Of a stretch of 64,000 nucleotides of DNA, positions 25,381-33,204 are shown one piece after another. Both the position numbers and the translations under genes were made by a program. The stretch is from Micrococcaceae bacterium Sec5.1 (GTDB lineage Bacteria; Actinomycetota; Actinomycetes; Actinomycetales; Micrococcaceae). Position 1 is the stretch's first letter. Each line of letters begins with the position of its first letter. The notes under the pieces were generated by a model. That model did no database searches. It had not been told where the DNA came from and worked only from the letters and a program-made list of their open reading frames with translations. The stretch spans positions 1,178,001 through 1,242,000 of the forward strand of contig CP143430.1 in the NCBI GenBank assembly GCA_039636795.1, written 5' to 3'.

Positions 25381-26151
25381 GTGAGTAGTGCTGCCCTTAC
25401 AGGCCCCTTGTTTATTGGGGTCAGTACCAAGATGTACATGGGTTATGCGCAGAGTCTGGCGTGGCTGGAGCAGTTGCTGGCAGAAGTGGACGCCCGTCCG
25501 GCCCTTGGGGCCGGGCGGGTGGTCCCGTTTGTGATCCCGTCATTCCCGGTGCTGCCCACAGCGTCCGCGATGATTCAGGGTTCGCCGTTGGTCCTTGGGG
25601 CCCAGAACTGTGGCTGGTCGGATGGGCCGTGGACTGGCGAAGTCTCACCGTCGATGCTGGTCGAACTTGGCGTCGGCCTGGTGGAGATCGGCCATGCCGA
25701 ACGGCGCCGGTACTTTGCCGAAGACGATGCGATGGTAGCCCTGAAGGTTCGTGCCGCCGTCGACGCCGGCCTGACGCCATTGCTGTGCGTCGGGGAGGCC
25801 GTGCTTGCTGAACCTGAAGATGCCGCCGCTACCGTCTTTGGTCAGGTCAAGGCGGCCGTGTCCGGAGACTGGTCGGTCGCTTCACAACTGGTGATCGCCT
25901 ACGAACCCGTGTGGGCGATCGGTGCTGCAGAGCCGGCGTCGGCTGCTTATGTTTCCCAGGTTGTAGCTGCACTGCGGGGATTGCTCGGTGCCCACGGATT
26001 GGCTGAGCTGCCCATCATCTATGGCGGCTCGGCAAAACCGGGTCTGCTGCCGCAGCTGAATGGTGTCTCCGGACTCTTCCTGGGCCGCTTCGCGCACGAC
26101 GCCACAAACTTCGGCCGTGTGTTGGACGAAGCCCTCGCCCTCCCCAACTGA
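25381..26151 (+). CDS. Triosephosphate-isomerase-like enzyme (EryH/LerI-like)
   Basis: The 256-residue TIM homologue keeps the catalytic residues: Lys in IGVSTKMYMG, His in VEIGHAERRRYF and Glu in VIAYEPVWAIG, plus the phosphate loop YGGSAKPG and FLGRFAHD. It differs from housekeeping TIM (STKMYM instead of NWKMN). Such paralogues in tetritol operons isomerise L-erythrulose 1-phosphate to D-erythrulose 4-phosphate, fitting its place after the DhaKL and RpiB-like genes. The GTG at 25381 is the start; the frame upstream reads through the transporter gene. The stop lies within the next palindrome. Confidence 0.9.
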   Translation: MSSAALTGPLFIGVSTKMYMGYAQSLAWLEQLLAEVDARPALGAGRVVPFVIPSFPVLPTASAMIQGSPLVLGAQNCGWSDGPWTGEVSPSMLVELGVGLVEIGHAERRRYFAEDDAMVALKVRAAVDAGLTPLLCVGEAVLAEPEDAAATVFGQVKAAVSGDWSVASQLVIAYEPVWAIGAAEPASAAYVSQVVAALRGLLGAHGLAELPIIYGGSAKPGLLPQLNGVSGLFLGRFAHDATNFGRVLDEALALPN

Positions 26152-26208
26152 CTGGCATTTGTGGTTGTTCCCAGAGCTGGGAACAACCACTATTGCCAGT
26201 TACTTGGG
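26143..26208. repeat. 66-bp palindromic element at the operon end
   Basis: Left side CCCAACTGACTGGCA (26143-26157) pairs with TGCCAGTTACTTGGG (26194-26208), and a perfect inner stem GTGGTTGTTCCCAG/CTGGGAACAACCAC (26161-26190) closes on a two-base loop. It has the same 66-bp length and, on the right side, the same CCCAAGTA tip as the elements at 17853 and 11157/12518. It overlaps the TIM-like stop codon and could end the transcript. Confidence 0.8.
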
Positions 26209-26220
26209 CCGGGTGTGCGC

Positions 26221-29200
26221 TTAGGTGACCCCATGCTGGCATAGGGCCACAAAGCCGCCAAGGTTTTCCAGGCCCTCCGGATGCGTCGGGAGGTAGTTGG
26301 TCAGTTCAGGCGAACGCACGACGACGGCGCGCCACTGCCCGCGCGACACCGCCACGTTGATTCGGTTGCGCAAGAGCAAGAACTCCATGCCGCGCGGTAC
26401 TTCCCCCGCGGCTGAGGCGGCCATGGAGACGATGACCACCGGCGCTTCCTGGCCTTGGAACTTGTCTACCGTTCCTACCCGCACTTTTGCCAACCCCGCT
26501 GCGCGGAGCTCGTGCTTGATCAGCTGTACTTGGGCGTTGTAAGCCGCAACCACCAGGATGTCAGTCTCTTCAAGAGGCCGGCTCGCCGGGGCATCAGAGG
26601 GGTCAGTCCACGGCAGGCCCACGTGTGCCTGGACCTGCCGGACAACCTCGGCGGCTTCCTCCGGCGAGGACGTCGAGTTGTCCGTATGCGGGACATACAC
26701 ACAGGAAATGCCAGGGCTGGCACCTTCCAAGTGGCGAAGTGATGCGGCCGGCGCTGCTTCGAGTCGGTTGTCATAGGAGAGCTCGGAGACTGCGTCACAT
26801 AGGGCGGGATGCATCCGCCAGGACAACGCGAGGAAATAACCGAGTTCGGGGGGCAACGTGTTGTAACCATCCGACAACCACCCCAGCGCAGATTCGTCCA
26901 CGGGTTCAGGGTGTTTGCCCTGGGTGACTTGCGGTAGTTGCTGGGGATCACCCAACAGCAGGAGGCGTTTGGCTGCGCGGCTCACAGCCATGGTGTTAGC
27001 CAGGGAGAACTGGCCGGCCTCGTCAATGACCAGCAGGTCCAGCGAGCCAGCCGGAACTTCCTTGCCTACCATCGCCCATGCAGTACCGCCGATGAGAGCT
27101 CCGCCCGGTTTGGACAGGATGTCGCTGACGTCGGCCTTGGCGCACGCACTCCACGGCACCGGATCACCGTGCTTCACTTCCTTGGCCACCCGTTCTGGAT
27201 CCACGCCTGCTTTCTCCACAGCAGCGCAGAGCATGTGCTCCACCACGGCGTGGGACTGGGCCACAACGCCGACTTTCCAGCCATCTGCTACGAGCCTGGC
27301 CAGAACGTGGGCCCCCACATGGGTCTTTCCGCTGCCGGGAGGGCCCTGGACGGCCAGGTAGGAATGGTCCAGGTCCTTTACTGCCGCAGTGATGGCGTCG
27401 ATGTAGCCATCAGGACCGGATCCCACGGCGGGCAGGGATTCCAGGCTGCGCAGTTTTGGCGGCTTCCTTCGCACCAAATCCAACGCGGGATCCTGCGGCC
27501 ATTCCGGCAACGAATCCCCGAGCCTGCCGGCCAACACGGCCAACGCCGCCCTCTGGCCGTTCGTTGGGATCGGATTGTCTGGCGTTAGCGCCATTGGTAT
27601 CTGGCTAAACTCCGTGGAGTCCTTGCGAAGTCCTTCGCAGATGGTGACTGTCTCGGCGTCGTCCGTCTCCCCGACCTCAATGACGTCCGTGCCCCACCAG
27701 CCAGCACGGCCGAGCACGGAGGATTCATTTGCCACCAACGCATCGGGCAGGGGCGGACCGTACATGCGGAAATACGTCTTGCCGGGCTCCAATCCCGCGC
27801 CGTCCCCGGAACGGCCGAGCAGCTTCACGGTCCGGGCAGGGCGACTGCGAGGCGTTGGTTTGGCCCAGTCCTTCAGCACCACAGCCTGCTCCACCGTGAA
27901 AATATCGCGGCCGTCCTCCCACTGGGACACTGGCTTTTCCAAGCGGTCGAAGTGCCCCCACCAATATTGTTTGTCCTCACGCCGGTGATATCCAACGCCC
28001 GCTGCCACAATCGCTATGGCTCGGGCATCGGGGGACAGCCTTTCCTTATCCGGCAGCGCGGCAACGTAGTCCAGCAAGGCGGTTTCTTCCGGCGCAGCCT
28101 CATATTTTTTCGGTTCAGCGGTCTGCGAGGCATCGGACCCGTTCCCCAAATCTTCCGCATCCCCGGAGTCGTCGCCGGCCGAGCCCTGCGGCACAATGGA
28201 ACGCTCTGCCGCGCGGGCAAGAAGCCAGTTGCGCAACTCCAACGTTGAGAGACAGTCGTACTCGTTGTAGTCCCTGATGCTTTCGAGGATGGCCGCAGCC
28301 TGCTCAGGGTTATCGGTGTCCCGCGCCGTGCAGTAGTCCGCGTAGGCAACCACGGATGCTCCGGCGTCGGTCACGTCACCGGAGCGCAAGTGCTGGCCCA
28401 TGTACAGAGGCTCGAGCTTCTTGATGCTGTACGAATTCTCGGACACGCGGATGCTGTGCCGGACGGTATCGAAGAGGTCCACCAGGACGCCTTGGCGCAA
28501 AAGGTCATCGACGGCGGTTTCGCCCACCACGTGCGTCAAGGACAGGTTGCGCAGGGCCGTCTTCTCGTAAGCCGCGTAGTGGTAGATATGCATGCCGGGG
28601 TAGCTGGCACGGCGTTTGGCCACGTACTCCAGGAAGTCCACGAACGCCTGGCCTTCCTCAGCCCGCGAATGTGCCCAGAACGGGCGAAAAACCGGCTCGG
28701 CGCCAGGCTCCAAGGGATTTTCGATGACTCCGAAAAGGTACTCTAAACCCCATTTGCCCGTGGCTGGATCCTGCCAGAGGGGATCGCCCTCGAAGTCAAA
28801 GAAGATGTCCCCGGGGTCCGGCGCGGGTAGCCTGCCGAGGGTGTTGTCCGGCAGCACCTTGTAGCTCACGGCCTTGGCTTCGCCGGCTTTGTCCGTGTAG
28901 TTCACCGTGCCATCAGGCGTTCCTGTGCCCGTCTGGAGCTGGGCTTGCTCCCGAAGGCGCAGCAGCGTGGGGTCGCCGACTTCCGGAAGCGCGGCCAGTT
29001 GGTCGATGGTGGTGACCCCGGCTTCCATCAGCTTCTTGCGGCGGCTGATACGCATACCGGCAACCATAAGGAGGTCACGGTGCAGTTTGACTTGCTCGGC
29101 GCAGTAATCGCAGCGGCCGCACGCGGAGAAACGGGAGTCGCCCCATTCGACAGTCCCCGCCTCCGCAATATGGGCCGCGGCCATTCCAAGGAAGCGTTGC

Positions 29201-29817
29201 CGGCGTTCCTTGAAGACCGGCAGAATCTCCGCGAGACGGTGATCGCTGTGCACCCGGTTGCCCAGCACCAACGTGACCGTGGGATCCGGCGTAATACCGG
29301 CCCGAAGGAGTTGATCGCCATAGGCAGCCAGCTGCAATAGGGCAGTGACCTTGGCATGGCGGGCAAGCTTGGTATCGAAGACGGCGTACTGGCCGCCGGG
29401 ACGCTTGACCAGGAAGTCCGAGCGCCCGTGGAAAAGGCCATCGAAGAATGCGGCCTGGAACACGATATCCGCTCCGGAGCGCAAGGCGTCGATGGATTCC
29501 GCATGCTTGGCCAAAAGGGTGGCGCGGTCCATGGCGGAGGCGGGAACGACGTCGTAAACGCCCTTTCCTGTAGCCGGGTCCCACGGCCCGAACTCAGCCA
29601 CGAACTCATCCAGGACCCGATGCTCGTGGACATCGCCGAGCTTTGCAGTTCGCTCCAACATGGCATCTGAGGCGAAGTCAGGCTTGGGGGAGCGGCCCAG
29701 TTTTTCGTCGAGTTTCCGGAGCAGCTGGTACTCACAGGTGGCAGCGATGACAAGATCGCTGGCTGAGAACACCAAATCCTGCGGCGCGCCAGCTATCTCC
29801 GAATCGAGAAAGAACAC
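26221..29817 (-). CDS. TM0106-type RecB-like nuclease fused to a superfamily 1 helicase
   Basis: The 1198-residue protein has an N-terminal RecB-like nuclease part with a cysteine cluster around residue 230 (CGRCDYC), a helix-hairpin region (KKLMEAGVTTIDQLAALPEV), and an RNase-H-like segment IFFDFEGDPLW. The C-terminal part is a Dna2/UPF1-like helicase: P-loop QGPPGSGKTH near 825, LLVIDEAGQ near 927, LLGDPQQLPQV, SWRMHP, and TVDKFQGQE near 1117 with NVAVSRG. It should bind, unwind and cut DNA, most likely in repair or defence. GTG 29817 follows AGGGAG. It stands alone between the catabolic operon and an ABC exporter operon. Confidence 0.9.
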   Translation of the reverse strand: MFFLDSEIAGAPQDLVFSASDLVIAATCEYQLLRKLDEKLGRSPKPDFASDAMLERTAKLGDVHEHRVLDEFVAEFGPWDPATGKGVYDVVPASAMDRATLLAKHAESIDALRSGADIVFQAAFFDGLFHGRSDFLVKRPGGQYAVFDTKLARHAKVTALLQLAAYGDQLLRAGITPDPTVTLVLGNRVHSDHRLAEILPVFKERRQRFLGMAAAHIAEAGTVEWGDSRFSACGRCDYCAEQVKLHRDLLMVAGMRISRRKKLMEAGVTTIDQLAALPEVGDPTLLRLREQAQLQTGTGTPDGTVNYTDKAGEAKAVSYKVLPDNTLGRLPAPDPGDIFFDFEGDPLWQDPATGKWGLEYLFGVIENPLEPGAEPVFRPFWAHSRAEEGQAFVDFLEYVAKRRASYPGMHIYHYAAYEKTALRNLSLTHVVGETAVDDLLRQGVLVDLFDTVRHSIRVSENSYSIKKLEPLYMGQHLRSGDVTDAGASVVAYADYCTARDTDNPEQAAAILESIRDYNEYDCLSTLELRNWLLARAAERSIVPQGSAGDDSGDAEDLGNGSDASQTAEPKKYEAAPEETALLDYVAALPDKERLSPDARAIAIVAAGVGYHRREDKQYWWGHFDRLEKPVSQWEDGRDIFTVEQAVVLKDWAKPTPRSRPARTVKLLGRSGDGAGLEPGKTYFRMYGPPLPDALVANESSVLGRAGWWGTDVIEVGETDDAETVTICEGLRKDSTEFSQIPMALTPDNPIPTNGQRAALAVLAGRLGDSLPEWPQDPALDLVRRKPPKLRSLESLPAVGSGPDGYIDAITAAVKDLDHSYLAVQGPPGSGKTHVGAHVLARLVADGWKVGVVAQSHAVVEHMLCAAVEKAGVDPERVAKEVKHGDPVPWSACAKADVSDILSKPGGALIGGTAWAMVGKEVPAGSLDLLVIDEAGQFSLANTMAVSRAAKRLLLLGDPQQLPQVTQGKHPEPVDESALGWLSDGYNTLPPELGYFLALSWRMHPALCDAVSELSYDNRLEAAPAASLRHLEGASPGISCVYVPHTDNSTSSPEEAAEVVRQVQAHVGLPWTDPSDAPASRPLEETDILVVAAYNAQVQLIKHELRAAGLAKVRVGTVDKFQGQEAPVVIVSMAASAAGEVPRGMEFLLLRNRINVAVSRGQWRAVVVRSPELTNYLPTHPEGLENLGGFVALCQHGVT

Positions 29818-29942
29818 CGTGACCTACTCCCTGTTGCCGGATGAACCACTGCAAAGTGGACCATAAAGCCAAGCTATCAGCGGCCCCCGACAATTTAGGA
29901 CCCCACTGGCAGACCCAAGGAATGCGGCAGACTGTGCGGATC

Positions 29943-31562
29943 TCACGCGGTGAGGTCCCGGCGTCGGAGCAGGTAGGCCGCTAGTCCTGCTCCCGCCACG
30001 GCAATGCCGGTCATGGTGAGGGCAGCTGCGGGGTCGAACGCTTCGATTGGCATCGCCGCTGTGTGCCGGAACGGGCTGAGATCCTGGAGCCAAGCAGGCA
30101 GGCGCATCAGTTCGCCGAACTGTCCCAGAACCAGCCCTACAGCCAGGAACCCCCACCCGAAGGCAATACTCATCCGGGGGATCGTGGCGAACGCCACCGC
30201 TGTAACGGCGACGAACACGACGGCGGCCGGCACGTGAGCCAGGGCAGCACTAACCAGCAGGCCCGGCGGCCCGCTCGCCACCCCTGAGAGGGCAAGCCCC
30301 ACGGTGGCTGCTGTTCCCGCGACCGCCGCGACGACCACTGCCGACACCGTGGCGAGGATCAGGTTCGCCGCCAGCCACCGTGCCGCGGAATGGGGTGTGG
30401 CAAGGAGAAGTTCGGCCCGGCCCTCAGCTTCTTCTGCCCGGAGCCGCAGGACCACCTGGATGCCGGCAGCCGCGGCCAGGACGCCCGCGATGCCCAGAAG
30501 CGCCGTGGTGAAGACGTCGATGAGTTCACCCCGGCCACCAGTGACGAGCCGGACGATCAGCTCCCGGAGCGACTGGTTGCCACCGATGGCGTTGGTGACT
30601 ACGGGGCCCAGTCCACCGGCGATGCTGCCGAGTAGGGCCGCGAAGATGCACCAGCCCAGCAAGGTCAGCCGTTGCTGGCGCCACGCCAAGCCCAGAAAGG
30701 AGTTACCCCCGGGCGCTGCCCGGTCCCGTCCGGCATGTTCGGGCAGAAGGCTTTCGCCCAGGTCCCTTCGACTCCTGAGCGCCAGGACCGCCAGGGCCAG
30801 AACAAGGCTCACGGCGGCCAGGACCATCAGCGGTGTTGGGTCTGCGACCGTGAACGGCCGGGAACGTTGCCCCCAGCCGATGGGCGAGAGCCACGAAAAC
30901 CATCCACTGGTCACATGGATCAGATCAGAGGATGGGGTACCGAAGGCGTCCCCGATGCCGCGCACGAAATAGGCTGCCCCGACCAGTCCGGCGGCTGCGC
31001 CGTTGGCTGCCCGGCCCGAGGGCATGATCTGCGCCACCACCGCACTGACGGCCACGAAGAATGCCCCGACGGCGCCCACGGCGGCTCCTGCCGTGAAGGC
31101 TCCTGGCCCCGGCAGTCCCGCGGCAAGGAAACCCGCCGCCACACAGAGCGTGAGGGCCACATTCGCCATGCCGCCCAGGATCAGGGTGGCCATCAGGGGC
31201 GCTGCTCTGCGGACCGGGACGGAGCCGATCAGCTCTGCCCGTCCGAGTTCCTCGTCCGTGCGGGTGTGCCGGATGACCAGGAACGTGCTCATCAGTCCTG
31301 CCAGGACAGCGGTGAAGGCGTAGCCCTGGAAGAACACCACAGCTCCGATGCCGGTGCCGTCGGGAAGTCCACGGACGAACAGGAACGCCGGGCTTGCACC
31401 AGCCACAGCGATGATCGCCGCACGGGATGCCTCATCAGCAAATTCAGTGGCGACGGCATTGGCGATAATGAAGCCCAGAAAAGCGATACCCAGGATCCAG
31501 ACAGGCAGCAGCACCCGTTCCCTTCGCGCCTGGACCAGAAATAGTCCCATCACGCCGGACAT
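29943..31562 (-). CDS. ABC exporter permease, polyketide-antibiotic exporter type
   Basis: The 539-residue integral membrane protein has about 12 hydrophobic segments in two halves, with the opening LVQARRERVLLPVWILGIAFLGF and RTDEELGRAELIGSVPVRRAAPL typical of the tetronasin/antibiotic exporter permeases of actinobacteria. Its ATG overlaps the stop of the ATP-binding gene (ATGA), so the two form one exporter. Export of a drug-like or lipid molecule is likely; no biosynthetic genes adjoin, so it may serve self-defence against other organisms' products. Confidence 0.9.
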   Translation of the reverse strand: MSGVMGLFLVQARRERVLLPVWILGIAFLGFIIANAVATEFADEASRAAIIAVAGASPAFLFVRGLPDGTGIGAVVFFQGYAFTAVLAGLMSTFLVIRHTRTDEELGRAELIGSVPVRRAAPLMATLILGGMANVALTLCVAAGFLAAGLPGPGAFTAGAAVGAVGAFFVAVSAVVAQIMPSGRAANGAAAGLVGAAYFVRGIGDAFGTPSSDLIHVTSGWFSWLSPIGWGQRSRPFTVADPTPLMVLAAVSLVLALAVLALRSRRDLGESLLPEHAGRDRAAPGGNSFLGLAWRQQRLTLLGWCIFAALLGSIAGGLGPVVTNAIGGNQSLRELIVRLVTGGRGELIDVFTTALLGIAGVLAAAAGIQVVLRLRAEEAEGRAELLLATPHSAARWLAANLILATVSAVVVAAVAGTAATVGLALSGVASGPPGLLVSAALAHVPAAVVFVAVTAVAFATIPRMSIAFGWGFLAVGLVLGQFGELMRLPAWLQDLSPFRHTAAMPIEAFDPAAALTMTGIAVAGAGLAAYLLRRRDLTA

Positions 31563-32470
31563 CAGCGCACCTGGCTGTTCGCGTTGCTGTAGTGGCTGAG
31601 GAAAAGGGACTCCAACGACGGCGGAGACACCGTCAGCCCGCTGATCCCGGCAGTCGCGGCTGCTTCCAAAACAGTGGCAAGATCGGCCGGGTCCACATCG
31701 AACTCAACGATGTCACCGTCAGTTGTGACGTCCTGCACTCCTGGCATGGCCGACAGTAACGCCGAGTTGGTGGCCTCGACCCTGAAATGGGTGAGCTTCA
31801 GGTGCCGCAACTCCGTTAGCGTCCCCGATTCCACGGCCCGTCCTGCCCGGATGATCGTCACTCTTTCGCAGAGATGCTCCACTTCGCTAAGGATGTGGCT
31901 GGACAGCAGCACGGTTGCACCGTCTGCGTTGACGCGCTGAACCTGACGGCGGAACACCGACTCCATGACGGGATCCAAACCGGCACTGGGTTCATCGAGC
32001 AGATACAAGCGTGCCGGACGGGCGAACGCCGCAATCAACGCGACCTTCTGACGGTTTCCCTTCGAATACGTCCGTGCCTTACGCCGCGGATCCAACTCAA
32101 ACTCCTCAACGAGGTCCCGGCGAAGCCGTTCATCGACGCCCCCACGCAGGCCGGTGAGCAGATCGATGACTTCCCCACCTGAAAGGTTCGGCCACAAGCT
32201 CACATCTCCAGGAACATACGCAACGGCGCGATGAGCGCGGACCGGATCCTGCCATGGATCCAGACCGAAAACCCGCGCAGTTCCTGAGCTGGGGCGCATA
32301 AGTCCCAGCAAGACACGCAAGGTTGTTGATTTCCCGGCACCGTTAGGGCCCAGAAAGCCGTGGACTTCGCCTTCATGGACCTGCAAATCCAGTCCATCCA
32401 GGGCACGGGTCCTGCCGAAAGTTTTGACTAGCCGTACGGCGTCGATGACTGGTTCTGATGCTGATGACAT
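31562..32470 (-). CDS. ABC exporter ATP-binding protein
   Basis: The 302-residue ATPase has Walker A GPNGAGKSTT, the signature segment YSKGNRQKVALIAAF (variant of LSGGQ), Walker B LYLLDEPSAGLDP and the switch His in LSSHILSEVEHL, followed by a C-terminal extension of about 80 residues as in DrrA-type drug exporters. ATG 32470 is chosen after AGGATCC; the frame reaches back to 32731 but overlaps the divergent deaminase region. It pairs with the permease gene that follows with a four-base overlap. Confidence 0.94.
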   Translation of the reverse strand: MSSASEPVIDAVRLVKTFGRTRALDGLDLQVHEGEVHGFLGPNGAGKSTTLRVLLGLMRPSSGTARVFGLDPWQDPVRAHRAVAYVPGDVSLWPNLSGGEVIDLLTGLRGGVDERLRRDLVEEFELDPRRKARTYSKGNRQKVALIAAFARPARLYLLDEPSAGLDPVMESVFRRQVQRVNADGATVLLSSHILSEVEHLCERVTIIRAGRAVESGTLTELRHLKLTHFRVEATNSALLSAMPGVQDVTTDGDIVEFDVDPADLATVLEAAATAGISGLTVSPPSLESLFLSHYSNANSQVR

Positions 32471-32670
32471 GGCGGATCCTGTCCCTCGGTCCAACGACCG
32501 AGGCGGATGCCAGAGCCGTTCCGCGGGCCCAACAGCCAGCGGGCCGACCAGGCTTCCCGGCTCTCCGAACCACAGCCTACGTCCGCCAGCCCGTGCGGGG
32601 AAGAGTGCGAGGGAGCAACCCTGCTGGATACGCTGGGACAACGGCCAAGAACATCCAAGGACGGAACACC

Positions 32671-33126
32671 ATGACTGAAACAGCACGTACTGCCGCCGAT
32701 CCCGCTTTCGAAGCCGCCTACGAGGCCGCACAAAAGAGTCTCAGCGAGGGCGGGATCCCTATTGGCGCCGCTTTGGCCCGCGGTGGGAAGGTCATCGCGA
32801 GTGGGCACAACGAACGTGTCCAGCATGGCGATCCGATCGCGCATGGCGAGATGTCCGCGCTGCGCGCGGCTGGCCGGCAAAAGAGCTACCGGGATACCAC
32901 GCTTTACACCACGCTTGCGCCCTGTGCGATGTGTACGGGAACCATCATCCAGTTCAAGATTCCGCGCGTCGTGGTGGGCGAAGCGGAGACGTTCCCGGGC
33001 GAATTCGACCTCCTGCGTTCGCGTGGTGTGGAAGTCGTGGTCCTCGATGACCCGCGCTGCGTGGACATGATGCGTACGTTCCAGGAAGACCACCCTGAAC
33101 TGTGGGCCGAGGACATCGCGGAATAA
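32671..33126 (+). CDS. Cytosine deaminase-like nucleoside/base deaminase
   Basis: The 151-residue zinc deaminase has HGEMSAL (zinc His and catalytic Glu) and PCAMC (two zinc cysteines). The C-terminal part, VVVGEAETFPGEFDLLRSRGVEVVVLDDPRCVDMMRTFQEDHPELWAEDIAE, matches the yeast-type cytosine deaminase much better than tRNA or cytidine deaminases. It should convert cytosine to uracil plus ammonia in pyrimidine salvage. ATG 32671 follows AAGGACGGAA. It is divergent from the ABC exporter and convergent with the HEAGH protein gene, from which a strong hairpin separates it. Confidence 0.88.
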   Translation: MTETARTAADPAFEAAYEAAQKSLSEGGIPIGAALARGGKVIASGHNERVQHGDPIAHGEMSALRAAGRQKSYRDTTLYTTLAPCAMCTGTIIQFKIPRVVVGEAETFPGEFDLLRSRGVEVVVLDDPRCVDMMRTFQEDHPELWAEDIAE

Positions 33127-33143
33127 CTGCAACAGAAGAGGGC

Positions 33144-33179
33144 GCGACGGCGGCACCAAGGGCGGGATGCCGCCGTCGC
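33144..33179. terminator. Hairpin between convergent genes
   Basis: GCGACGGCGGC and its complement GCCGCCGTCGC form a perfect 11-pair stem around a 14-base loop between the deaminase stop and the convergent gene's stop. No T-run follows, so a bidirectional 3'-end role is inferred from position. Confidence 0.6.
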
Positions 33180-33204
33180 CGGCTGCTGGGGAGCCATTTA
33201 CCGA

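Noticed and set aside
18832..26151. Operon as an ordinary glycerol/dihydroxyacetone pathway
   Set aside because: The presence of RpiB-like and TIM-like paralogues, an acid-type transporter and a hydroxy-acid-type dehydrogenase does not fit simple dihydroxyacetone use.
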